Source of the DNA: Pseudoselenomonas ruminantium
Lineage (GTDB): Bacteria; Bacillota; Negativicutes; Selenomonadales; Selenomonadaceae
DNA length: 37,544 bases
Assembly (NCBI GenBank): GCA_015058655.1
Contig: SVBX01000031.1
Span: 1 to 37,544, forward strand
Direction: 5' to 3'
Of this stretch, positions 23,785-30,478 are shown piece after piece. Made by a program: the position numbers and the translations under genes. Below the pieces are notes generated by a model, which was not told the DNA's origin, ran no database searches, and saw only the letters and a program-made list of their open reading frames with translations. How positions within the stretch are numbered: the first letter of the stretch is position 1; the number at the start of each line of letters is the position of its first letter.

Positions 23785-24762
23785 ATGGATTTGCCAAACT
23801 CTATGTTTGATGTGATAAAAAAGGATTTGGAGGTTCTGGAGAAGGAACTGCTGAAAGCGGTTTCCTCTGAGCATGAACTGGTGAATGAGGTGGGCACCCA
23901 TCTGGTGACTTCCGGAGGGAAAAGGCTTCGCCCTGCTCTTTGCCTGCTTTCAGCCCGGGGGGGCGGGGATTTTGATTTGGAGCGCACCTTGCCGCTGGCG
24001 GTGGCTTTGGAGCTTATCCATACGGCTTCCCTGGTGCATGATGATGTGATAGATTCCTCCGACACCCGTCGAGGGGCGCCTACTGCCAATGCCAAGTGGG
24101 GCAATCAGGTGGCCATCCTCTCCGGTGACTATACCTTTGCCCGGGCCTTTTCCCTGATAGCCGCTGCCGGCTACAGCGACAGGGTTTCCCTGCGGCTGGC
24201 AGAGCTGGTTTGCAATCTCAGCGTAGGTGAGATCATCCAGGACAATGCGGTTTATCAGGCATCCAAGGGCTATGACGATTATTACAGCCGCATCAAGAAA
24301 AAGACGGCAGACTTCCTGGAAATCTGCTGTGACCTGGGCGCCGAGGTAGGCGGCCTTTCCCGTGAGGAGGGCAAGAAGCTGGCAGAGTACGGGCACTCTA
24401 TCGGCATGGCCTTCCAGATCACCGATGATCTGCTGGATATCCTTCAGACCACGGAAACCATGGGCAAGCCTGCAGGCAATGATATCCGCCAGGGCATTGT
24501 GACCCTGCCGGTGATTCGTGCTTTGGAAGTCAGCCCGGAGGCAGAGGAATTGCGTGAGATTGTCACCAATCCTGAAATGACCGCAGAAGATGTGGAGCGC
24601 GCGCTGGAGATCGTGAAGGCAACCGATGGCATCGACAAGGCTAAGGAAAAGGCTGATGAGTATCTGGAACGGGCTAAGGCATCGTTGCCGGATAGCTTGC
24701 CCAAAGAAGTGAAGGAAGCCTATATAATGGTGGCAGATTTCATCGGTGACAGAGATTATTAA
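23785..24762 (+). CDS. polyprenyl diphosphate synthase (trans-isoprenyl, HepT/IspB-like)
   Basis: Condenses isopentenyl diphosphate with allylic diphosphates to make the side chain of a quinone or another long prenyl chain. The product of about 325 residues shows both aspartate-rich motifs: DDVID (about 86-90) in LIHTASLVHDDVIDSSDTRR, and DDLLD in FQITDDLLDILQ. GGKRLRPAL and the KKKTADFLE lysine are also present. Chain length cannot be read off with certainty; the full length and small residues before the first motif favour a C30-C40 product. The start is uncertain among GTG 23782, ATG 23785 and ATG 23803, all with weak ribosome binding sites. tatA follows 31 nt downstream. Confidence 0.9.
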   Translation: MDLPNSMFDVIKKDLEVLEKELLKAVSSEHELVNEVGTHLVTSGGKRLRPALCLLSARGGGDFDLERTLPLAVALELIHTASLVHDDVIDSSDTRRGAPTANAKWGNQVAILSGDYTFARAFSLIAAAGYSDRVSLRLAELVCNLSVGEIIQDNAVYQASKGYDDYYSRIKKKTADFLEICCDLGAEVGGLSREEGKKLAEYGHSIGMAFQITDDLLDILQTTETMGKPAGNDIRQGIVTLPVIRALEVSPEAEELREIVTNPEMTAEDVERALEIVKATDGIDKAKEKADEYLERAKASLPDSLPKEVKEAYIMVADFIGDRDY

Positions 24763-24793
24763 GGTGCAGGCAACTCGAATGGAGTGAACGCAA

Positions 24794-25147
24794 ATGTTTG
24801 GTATAGGCGTACCGGAACTTATTCTGATTTTGATTGTGGGCCTTATCGTTTTCGGTCCTGGCAAGCTGCCTGAAGCAGGACGGGCTCTGGGCAAGGGACT
24901 GCGCGAATTCAAGAAGGCCTCGAATGCCCTGACCCAGGCTCTGAATGCAGAGCCTGCACCCAAGCAGCCACAGGCCGCTGCCCAGCCGGTGGCAACCCAG
25001 CAGGCGACAGAACCGCAGCCGGCTCAGGCGGCTGCAGCAGAGCAGGAAAAGCCTGCCCAGCCCGCTTATCAGCCTCCCACCCAGGAGTCTGTGCGGGAGC
25101 AGCTTGCCGAGCAGGGGAAAAGTGTTTCCAGTACGGAAAAAGTGTGA
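24794..25147 (+). CDS. tatA: twin-arginine translocase subunit TatA
   Basis: Forms the size-adaptable pore of the Tat pathway for folded proteins. The pattern is diagnostic: a short N-terminal hydrophobic helix ([20 protein letters not shown]), the FGPGKLPE hinge (about 20-27), then the amphipathic helix [14 protein letters not shown]. The remaining 70 residues are an unusually long Ala/Gln/Pro-rich tail. GGAG lies upstream of the ATG. No tatC is in the window, so the partner is encoded elsewhere. It is probably co-transcribed with the prenyl synthase gene. Confidence 0.93.
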   Translation: MFGIGVPELILILIVGLIVFGPGKLPEAGRALGKGLREFKKASNALTQALNAEPAPKQPQAAAQPVATQQATEPQPAQAAAAEQEKPAQPAYQPPTQESVREQLAEQGKSVSSTEKV

Positions 25148-25166
25148 ACAGATGTAAATTATACGA

Positions 25167-25304
25167 GCCTTCCCCTCTGGGGAAGGTGGCAGCCGCAGGC
25201 TGACGGATGAGGTGGGAAACAAACTGGATATGGCAACTAAATCAGTTAGAATGCCACCTCATCCGCCCCTATGGGGGCACCTTCCCCATGGGGGAAGGCT
25301 TTTT
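25167..25304 (+). repeat. palindromic repeat family A, copy 4 (tatA-folE gap)
   Basis: A full copy: GCCTTCCCCTCTGGGGAAGG, then TGGCAGCCGCAGGCTGACGG and ATGAGGTGG; a variable centre; then CCACCTCATCCGCCCC and CACCTTCCCCATGGGGGAAG with GCTTTTT. The T-run ends 25 nt before the folE start codon. Confidence 0.85.
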
Positions 25305-25329
25305 AGTAGACGAATGGAGAGATTGGCCA

Positions 25330-25899
25330 ATGGAAAGCAAGGATCCAGCAGCTAAAGCCATGGAAGATTTTTTGGAGAAGGTGGGCCTTGACCTGCCTGC
25401 TTTGGGGATGGAGAAAACCCCGGAGCGGGTGGCGAAAATGTACGGGCAGCTTTTCAGCGGCATGGAGCCGGTGAAAAAGGAGGAGTGGGGAGAGCTTTTT
25501 GAGTCTGACGCCACAGGGCTGGTAGCGGTGCGGCATATTCCCTTTTACTCCATGTGCGAGCATCATCTGGTGCCCTTCTTTGGGGAGGTGGATATAGTCT
25601 ACCAGCCCCAGGGTGGCATGGTGGCAGGTTTCAGCAAGTTCACCAAGGTGGTGGAGCACCTTTCCCGCCGTCCCCAGCTGCAGGAGCGCTTCACCCGTCA
25701 GATTGCGGCAGCGGTGGCCGAAGGCGTGGGAGCCGAGGGGGCGCTGGTGACGGTAGAGGCTCAGCAGCTCTGCATGATGATGCGGGGAGACCTTGCTTCC
25801 GGTGCCCGTACGGTTACTACTGAATGCACAGGGAGTTTCATCAGAGACAAGGAACTGTACCAGCAGGCCTGGCTCCTGCTGGGGGGAGAGAAGAAATAA
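25330..25899 (+). CDS. folE: GTP cyclohydrolase I
   Basis: Catalyses the first step of folate synthesis, GTP to 7,8-dihydroneopterin triphosphate. The 189-residue product carries the zinc ligands C76 and H79 (SMCEHHLVPF) and C148 (QQLCMMMRG), plus GFSKFTKVV and RRPQLQERFT. It is therefore the zinc-dependent FolE1 type. The start is set at 25330 (MESKDPAAKA), with GGAGAG about 9 nt upstream; the open frame further upstream only translates the family A repeat. It leads the operon folE-folP-folB-folK/DHFR. Confidence 0.95.
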   Translation: MESKDPAAKAMEDFLEKVGLDLPALGMEKTPERVAKMYGQLFSGMEPVKKEEWGELFESDATGLVAVRHIPFYSMCEHHLVPFFGEVDIVYQPQGGMVAGFSKFTKVVEHLSRRPQLQERFTRQIAAAVAEGVGAEGALVTVEAQQLCMMMRGDLASGARTVTTECTGSFIRDKELYQQAWLLLGGEKK

Positions 25900-25911
25900 G
25901 GAGGCTGAGCC

Positions 25912-26802
25912 ATGAGCGATGCCTGCAGGTCGAATAAAAAAAATAGGCTGGCCATGAGGACTTATGATCTGCCGCGGGCGGGAAAATTGCAGATGGGGCA
26001 GCGCACCCTCATCATGGGCATATTGAATGTGACGCCGGACTCTTTTTCCGATGGGGGCAAGTGGGTCGAGATCGAGGATGCCCTGGCTCATGCCAGGCAA
26101 ATGGAGGCTGAGGGGGCAGACATCATCGACATAGGTGCCGAGTCCAGCCGACCAGGCTTTGTTCCCATGCCTGCTGAGGAGGAAATCGCAAGGCTGACGC
26201 CTTACCTCAAGGCTCTGGCTGCTGAGTGCCGGCTGCCTATTTCCGTTGATACTTTCAAAGCCGAGACAGCAGAAGCTGCCTTGAGTCTAGGGGCGGATAT
26301 CCTCAATGACATCTGGGGGCTTCAATACAAGGAAGAGCCGGGAGAAATGGCGAAGGTTGCCGCTCGTTATCAGGTGCCTGTGATTGCCATGCACAATCAG
26401 GAGAAGGCAGATTATGGCGCGTATGAGGGAGATGTGACAGCGGCTGAGCAAGTGTTCTTCCGCCGCACCATCGAGATCGCTGAGGCAGCAGGCTTGCCCA
26501 GGGAAATGCTCATTTTTGATCCTGGCGTGGGCTTTGGCAAAACCGTGGCAGATAACCTCATGGTGATGAACAGGCAGGAAGAATTGCTGGAAATTGATGG
26601 CTTCCGCTATCCCCTGCTTCTGGGCGCCAGCCGCAAGAGCGTGGTTGGCAAGACTCTTGACCTGTCTGTGGAGGAGCGTCTGGAGGGCACCCTGGCTACC
26701 ACAGTGGTTGGTGTCATGAAGGGAGCAGACATTGTAAGGGTGCATGATGTGCAGGAAAATCTGCGGGCTATCAGAATGACGGAGGCGATCATCAATGGAT
26801 AA
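25912..26802 (+). CDS. folP: dihydropteroate synthase
   Basis: Joins 6-hydroxymethyl-7,8-dihydropterin diphosphate to p-aminobenzoate; the sulfonamide target. The 296-residue TIM-barrel shows the signatures GILNVTPDSFSDGG (about 36-49), DIIDIGAESSRPG, ISVDTFKAETAEAAL, ILNDIWG, FDPGVGFGKT and LLGASRKSVVG. AAGGAGG lies 7 nt before the ATG. It begins 12 nt after folE and overlaps folB by 8 nt. No dedicated phosphatase for dihydroneopterin triphosphate is in the operon. Confidence 0.96.
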   Translation: MSDACRSNKKNRLAMRTYDLPRAGKLQMGQRTLIMGILNVTPDSFSDGGKWVEIEDALAHARQMEAEGADIIDIGAESSRPGFVPMPAEEEIARLTPYLKALAAECRLPISVDTFKAETAEAALSLGADILNDIWGLQYKEEPGEMAKVAARYQVPVIAMHNQEKADYGAYEGDVTAAEQVFFRRTIEIAEAAGLPREMLIFDPGVGFGKTVADNLMVMNRQEELLEIDGFRYPLLLGASRKSVVGKTLDLSVEERLEGTLATTVVGVMKGADIVRVHDVQENLRAIRMTEAIING

Positions 26803-27157
26803 AATAGAGCTGACAGGCATGGAGTTTATAGGCTATCACGGCTGCCTGCCTGAGGAAAGGCTCTCGGGACAGCCTTTCATTGTAGATGCGGTCATGTATC
26901 TTTCCCTGCAGGAGGCAGGAAAGAGCGATGACCTGGGCAAGACTGTCAATTATGCTGAAGTTTTTGAGAAGGTCAGGGAGATAGTAGAAGGGGAACCCTT
27001 GAACCTTATCGAGGCTGTGGCAGAGAGGATAGCTGCTGCTGTTTTATCTGACTTTCCCTTGGTGGCGAAAGTCGAAATAACTCTCCACAAGCCGGAGGCG
27101 CCTATCAAGGGGCTGTTTAAAGATGCAGCAGTGACCGTCGAAAGGTCAAGGGCATGA
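26795..27157 (+). CDS. folB: dihydroneopterin aldolase
   Basis: Cleaves 7,8-dihydroneopterin to 6-hydroxymethyl-7,8-dihydropterin and glycolaldehyde. The 120-residue product matches the family: IELTGMEFIGYHGCLPEER at the start (catalytic-site Tyr and Glu region), TVNYAEVFEKVREIV in the middle, LIEAVAERIA, and the conserved lysine segment VEITLHKPEAPI near the end. It overlaps folP by 8 nt and the next gene by 4 nt, so translation is coupled. Confidence 0.95.
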   Translation: MDKIELTGMEFIGYHGCLPEERLSGQPFIVDAVMYLSLQEAGKSDDLGKTVNYAEVFEKVREIVEGEPLNLIEAVAERIAAAVLSDFPLVAKVEITLHKPEAPIKGLFKDAAVTVERSRA

Positions 27158-28143
27158 GAAAGATTTACTTGAGCCTGGGGGCCAATCTGGGGGATAGGGC
27201 AGAGACTATTCGTGAAGCTTTGCGCAGGTTGGCAGGCATGGCAGGGACAAAGCTTTTGCAAGTGGCGCCCTTTTATGAGACTGCCCCCTGGGGCAAGACT
27301 GACCAGCCCGGATTTATCAACACTTGCGCTGAGCTTTCCACTGAAATGGAACCCGTGGCTTTCCTGCATTGCTGCCAGAGGATAGAAAAAGATTTGGGCA
27401 GGGTGCGTCATGAGCATTGGGGTGCCCGCACTATAGATATAGATATGCTGGTGGCGGAGGGGGCAGAACTTGATACGGAGGAACTGCATCTGCCCCATCC
27501 CTATCTTTTTGAGAGAGCCTTTGTGCTGGTGCCTTTGGCAGATATTGCAGCAGAGCTTCCGGTCAGGGGGCGCGCGGTTCGGGAGTGGCTGGCAATGCTG
27601 CCTAGGGCTGGCCAGGAGGTATCTTTGGCGGCAGAGATAGCCGAGCCTTTCCCTTTGAAGCTCATAGCCTGCATTGATGAGGAAAGAGGCTTGGGCAGGG
27701 AGGGCAGGCTCTTGGCCAAGCTGCCTGAGGATATGGAAAATTTCAAGGCCCTAACCATGGGGGGCATCCTTATCATGGGCAGGAAGACTATGGAGTCCCT
27801 GCCAGGGCCTTTGCCAGGGAGGGTGAATTTGGTGCTCTCCCATTCGCTGGCGGGGCAGGAGATTCCGGAGCACTATCAGGGCTTTGAGATTATAGGCAGC
27901 CTGCAGGAACTTTGGCAGCAGCTAGGAAAGCTTTGCGCTCATGAGCAGAAGCTTATCTGGTGCATAGGGGGCGGAGAGATTTATCGTCTTTTGCTGCCCT
28001 GCGCAGGAGAAGCATATCTCACGCGCCTGCCAGGAAGATACGGGGCAGATGTTTTTCTGCCTGAGCTCGAGGACTTCGTTCTCTTAGAGAGCAGGGAAGG
28101 CGAACATTGCGCGTTTGAGCGTTGGACACGGGTCGGCAAATAA
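27154..28143 (+). CDS. bifunctional HPPK (FolK) - dihydrofolate reductase fusion
   Basis: A single 329-residue protein with two folate enzymes. Residues 1-165 are 6-hydroxymethyl-dihydropterin pyrophosphokinase: YLSLGANLGDR (5-15), FYETAPWG (40-47), and the metal-binding GARTIDIDML (90-99, D95 and D97). Residues about 168-329 are a DHFR: KLIACIDEERGLG, catalytic aspartate D193 in KLPEDMENF, MGRKTMESLPGPLPGR (208-223), and CIGGGEIY (270-277). The E. coli Met20-Pro21-Trp22 positions read Leu-Leu-Ala, so the conserved tryptophan is absent. No stop or start lies between the domains. It overlaps folB by 4 nt. The DHFR half means the operon ends with reduction to tetrahydrofolate. Confidence 0.88.
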   Translation: MRKIYLSLGANLGDRAETIREALRRLAGMAGTKLLQVAPFYETAPWGKTDQPGFINTCAELSTEMEPVAFLHCCQRIEKDLGRVRHEHWGARTIDIDMLVAEGAELDTEELHLPHPYLFERAFVLVPLADIAAELPVRGRAVREWLAMLPRAGQEVSLAAEIAEPFPLKLIACIDEERGLGREGRLLAKLPEDMENFKALTMGGILIMGRKTMESLPGPLPGRVNLVLSHSLAGQEIPEHYQGFEIIGSLQELWQQLGKLCAHEQKLIWCIGGGEIYRLLLPCAGEAYLTRLPGRYGADVFLPELEDFVLLESREGEHCAFERWTRVGK

Positions 28144-28148
28144 AAAAA

Positions 28149-28176
28149 GTAAACCTACTCGATATAAAAGGTTGAC
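28149..28176 (+). promoter_or_regulatory. BirA-type biotin operator upstream of bioY
   Basis: GTAAACC (28149-28155), 14 bp, then GGTTGAC (28170-28176) form the inverted arms of a biotin-repressor site; the E. coli operator has TTGTAAACC and GGTTTACAA arms. The right arm covers the -35 box of the bioY promoter, so bound BirA would block RNA polymerase when biotin is plentiful. One arm base departs from the perfect palindrome. Confidence 0.8.
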
Positions 28177-28200
28177 GCTTTGGGCGCAGTTGCTTATACT
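28172..28200 (+). promoter_or_regulatory. sigma-A promoter of bioY
   Basis: TTGACG (28172-28177) and TATACT (28195-28200) are separated by 17 bp. Transcription would start near 28207, so most of the 150-nt leader is the repeat at 28215-28335. Confidence 0.8.
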
Positions 28201-28214
28201 AGGAGTAGCTGATT

Positions 28215-28335
28215 CAAGGCGTTTTACTATGAAATCTTAGCGAGTGCAAGCCAGAGGCGCAGCAGAAGCTTAGATTTCGTGTAAGGGCGCAGTGCGAAAC
28301 GCCGTTTCGCACGGAGTTTATTATTTCATGCCTGC
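28215..28335 (-). repeat. diverged family B repeat, inverted, in the bioY leader
   Basis: Read on the minus strand, GAAATCTAAGC, CTGCGCCTCTGGCTTGCACT and CGCTAAGATTTCAT align with the centre of the copy at 21940-22095. Outer arms are different: GGCGTTTTACTATG and GAAACGCCGTTTCGC. It lies wholly inside the predicted 5' untranslated leader of bioY. Confidence 0.6.
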
Positions 28336-28353
28336 GCAAATAGGGGGATTCCA

Positions 28354-28890
28354 ATGGATAATGCAACGAAGAAGACAACCATGGTGGCCATGTGCGTGGC
28401 CTTTTGCTGTGTATCGGCCTATATTTCTTTTCCGCTGCCCTTTACTCCCGGCATGGTGACGGCAGTTACCCTGGCCTTCGGAGTAACCGCCTTTGTGCTG
28501 CCTCCTAAGGAGACGGCTCTGGCGATTTGCATATATCTTCTTTTGGGCTGCATAGGCCTGCCTGTATTTGCCGGCGGCACTTCAGGCTTCGGCAAGCTGA
28601 TTGGGCCTACGGGAGGATTTTATCTTGCCTGGCCCATTGTTTACTTCTTGGTGAGTGCCTTGAAGGGCAAGGTAATCAGTTTCAAACGCTATGCCATGAT
28701 GGACATTATCATAGGGATTCCCCTTACCTATCTGGGGGGCCTGGCTTCTATGATGCTGATGATGGATCTCGATCTCAAGGCAGGCCTTATGATGGCAGTG
28801 CTGCCTTTTATTCCGGGGGATGTGATGAAATCCCTTGGGGCGGCCTTCTTAGGGGTGAAAGTAAATAAAATGCTGGTCAGGCAGGGATGA
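28354..28890 (+). CDS. bioY: biotin transporter substrate-binding protein BioY
   Basis: The S component of an energy-coupling-factor transporter that takes up biotin. The 178-residue product has about six membrane helices and the BioY signatures FPLPFTPGMVTAVT (about 27-40), LLGCIGLPVFAGGTSG (about 63-78), and LIGPTGGFYLAWP. No EcfA/EcfT genes are nearby, so it either uses a shared module or works alone. The candidate BirA operator over its promoter fits biotin-controlled expression. It follows the folate operon but is separately transcribed and ended by a strong hairpin. Confidence 0.95.
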   Translation: MDNATKKTTMVAMCVAFCCVSAYISFPLPFTPGMVTAVTLAFGVTAFVLPPKETALAICIYLLLGCIGLPVFAGGTSGFGKLIGPTGGFYLAWPIVYFLVSALKGKVISFKRYAMMDIIIGIPLTYLGGLASMMLMMDLDLKAGLMMAVLPFIPGDVMKSLGAAFLGVKVNKMLVRQG

Positions 28891-28896
28891 AAGCGC

Positions 28897-28933
28897 AAAA
28901 GCGGAGGTGATGTCAGTTCACCTCCGTTTTTTT
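28897..28933. terminator. bidirectional terminator between bioY and the flavodoxin gene
   Basis: A 9-bp stem, CGGAGGTGA (28902-28910) with TCACCTCCG (28918-28926), has an A-rich left flank and T7 on the right. It ends the convergent bioY gene and the minus-strand gene, whose stop codon it nearly touches. Confidence 0.85.
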
Positions 28934-29471
28934 AAATATTTTTTTTTCGGTATTTCTGCTTGAGGGTAAGCTTGTGCTTCATTTTGGCCACAAAATCTGC
29001 GGTGGCGGCTAAGTCCTCCTCGTTGGGGTGGCTGGCCGCCCGCTGCCAGCGTTCCATGGCTTTGGCGCCGCCGTGGGGGTCATCGGGGGAGGCGTTCTTG
29101 CGCTTCTCGATGAGGGCGGGATTGATCTTGCCCTGGCAGCCGAAGGTGCCCAGGATTTCGCAGCCTTCGCCTAAAAGGTACGCTGCCCGCGCGTAGGCGG
29201 TGATGGCGTGCTCGCTGCCCGGGTCAGTGCCGTGAGTCTCGAAGAGTACCACTGTGCTGTCCTTGACCCGGGGCAGGTACTGCATCATCTTAGGGTCAGC
29301 TCCGCCCAGGCGCAGCCAGTAGCCCAGGGCCACCACCTCGTAGCCGGACAGGTCCTCCGGCATTTCCTCCACTGGCAGTACATCGGCAGTACCAGCAGCC
29401 TCTGCGATTTTTTCCGCTATCATCTTCGTGTTCCCCGTCACCGAGGAATAAAATACTCCCCACTTGCCCAT
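28932..29471 (-). CDS. flavodoxin-family protein
   Basis: A 179-residue FMN-binding electron carrier or flavodoxin-domain enzyme. The phosphate-binding loop is YSSVTGNTKMIAEKI (about 8-22). Later loops that would surround the flavin are ALGYWLRLGGADP and FETHGTDPGSEHA, followed by GTFGCQGKINPALIE. Its end is basic (KQKYRKKNI). The start at 29471 (MGKWGVFY) is chosen since AGGAGG lies 9 nt upstream; a TTG at 29480 would be too close. Its redox partner is unknown. The YgbA-like gene lies downstream-to-upstream on the same strand, with a terminator between them. Confidence 0.85.
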   Translation of the reverse strand: MGKWGVFYSSVTGNTKMIAEKIAEAAGTADVLPVEEMPEDLSGYEVVALGYWLRLGGADPKMMQYLPRVKDSTVVLFETHGTDPGSEHAITAYARAAYLLGEGCEILGTFGCQGKINPALIEKRKNASPDDPHGGAKAMERWQRAASHPNEEDLAATADFVAKMKHKLTLKQKYRKKNI

Positions 29472-29566
29472 GAGCAACAACCTCCTGTCTATTCGATTTC
29501 ATGCTATCATATTAGTGAATATTATTCTGTAACAAATGATACAAAATATCTTTCGGTGCAAAGAAA

Positions 29567-29601
29567 AACTGCCAGAGAAGGCACACCTCTCCGGCAGTTG
29601 G
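29567..29601 (-). terminator. terminator of the YgbA-like gene
   Basis: On the minus strand AACTGCCGGAGAGG pairs imperfectly with CCTTCTCTGGCAGTT and is followed by TTTCTTTG. It lies just after the stop codon of the gene at 29610-30050. Confidence 0.7.
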
Positions 29602-29609
29602 GCTGGCAA

Positions 29610-30050
29610 TTATTTCTTTTCCTTCTTATCCTTGGCCTTCTCTTTGGCCTTGGCTTTGTCGTCCACTTTCTTCTGCTGCTGGTACTTGGCGTAGTCCACG
29701 CCCATGCTGGCCAGCTTGTGCTTGAAGGCCATGATGGGATGGCGCAGGAACATGCTGGTGCCGGTGGAGTTCATGATCTGCAGGAAGTCATGGGTCTGCT
29801 TGGTGCCAAAGCAGGGCCTGTCGCAGCGGTCGCAGATGGGCTTGGTGATGCCATAGGGACAGCGGTTCATCTTGGTCATGACCGTGGCGAGAAGGGCTGT
29901 GCACTTGGGGCAGAGCTTGTCGCCTTCTGTGTTGTGATGCTTGTGGCAATAAATGCCGAAGGTCTTGCGGATATTGGCCTTTTCCTTCGGGATGTTGTTC
30001 TTTATCTCGGGGGGCTTGCGCTTCGGCAGGAAGCGTGAGAAAATGCTCAT
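29610..30050 (-). CDS. YgbA-like (nitrous-oxide-stimulated promoter family) cysteine-rich protein
   Basis: A 146-residue protein matching the YgbA_NO family; E. coli YgbA is linked to recovery from nitrosative stress. The core (about 23-115) carries cysteines at 35, 47, 50, 64, 73, 76 and 80 (IYCHKHH, KLCPKCTALL, RCPYGITKPICDRC, PCF), which suggest metal or Fe-S binding. The HPIMAFKHKL segment near the end of the domain is also typical. An added tail (about 122-146) is almost only Lys, Asp, Ala and Glu. AAGGTGA lies 6 nt before the ATG. Confidence 0.85.
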   Translation of the reverse strand: MSIFSRFLPKRKPPEIKNNIPKEKANIRKTFGIYCHKHHNTEGDKLCPKCTALLATVMTKMNRCPYGITKPICDRCDRPCFGTKQTHDFLQIMNSTGTSMFLRHPIMAFKHKLASMGVDYAKYQQQKKVDDKAKAKEKAKDKKEKK

Positions 30051-30249
30051 TTTGAATCACCTTTCGATATATGTATGAATAATATATAAGCTCTCCTTAT
30101 TATTTTAAGGGTATTTGGTCATAAAAGCAAGTCACTGAGGGTGTTTGCTGGGAGAAGGTCCTTGCAGATAATTTGCCGGGGACTAGCTTTTCCCTTGCAG
30201 AAAAGCCCTGCATGGGATAAACTAACAGGATAGAAAGCAAGAGGAGGAG

Positions 30250-30468
30250 ATTGAAATAGAATTCCTGAAGAAAAACAGCAAGGTCATATCTAATATATTG
30301 GTAGTTGTCCTGGTCATCGGCGCCATTATGGTGAAGGTGGAGGACAGAGGCTGGGACGCGGTGTTCCACATTGGCGATGCTTATATGCTGGCAGGGGCTG
30401 TCCTGGCCTTCGTGGTGCTGAAGATGTTCATAAAGAAGCATCGGCAGGATAACGGTGCGGAAAAGTAA
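30250..30468 (+). CDS. small two-helix membrane protein with a non-standard start codon
   Basis: An open frame of 72 codons with a clear protein-like product: FLKKNSKVISNILVVVLVIG (helix 1), a short charged loop (MVKVEDRGWDAVFHIGDAY), AGAVLAFVVLKMFI (helix 2), then KKHRQDNGAEK. It has no in-frame ATG, GTG or TTG before helix 1; an in-frame stop lies at 30223. The strong Shine-Dalgarno GAGGAGG at 30241-30247 points to ATT at 30250 or ATA at 30256 as start. A sequencing error is the other explanation. It ends 10 nt before the histidine kinase start, so it is probably in that operon. Function unknown. Confidence 0.6.
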   Translation: MEIEFLKKNSKVISNILVVVLVIGAIMVKVEDRGWDAVFHIGDAYMLAGAVLAFVVLKMFIKKHRQDNGAEK

Positions 30469-30478
30469 GGAGCAACTT

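Noticed and set aside
16800..25304. The family A repeats as a CRISPR array
   Set aside because: Copies are kilobases apart, palindromic and far too long; there are no regularly spaced spacers and no cas genes.
25207..25329. An N-terminal extension of folE of 41 codons
   Set aside because: It translates the family A repeat, and FolE homology starts after the ATG at 25330, which has its own GGAGAG site.
28149..28353. A biotin or folate (THF) riboswitch before bioY
   Set aside because: The leader is explained by a dispersed repeat also found elsewhere, and a BirA operator accounts for regulation. I could not recognise conserved riboswitch core sequences.
30250..30468. TTG at 30251 as start of the small membrane protein
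   Set aside because: TTG at 30251 is in another frame and meets a stop codon after two codons.
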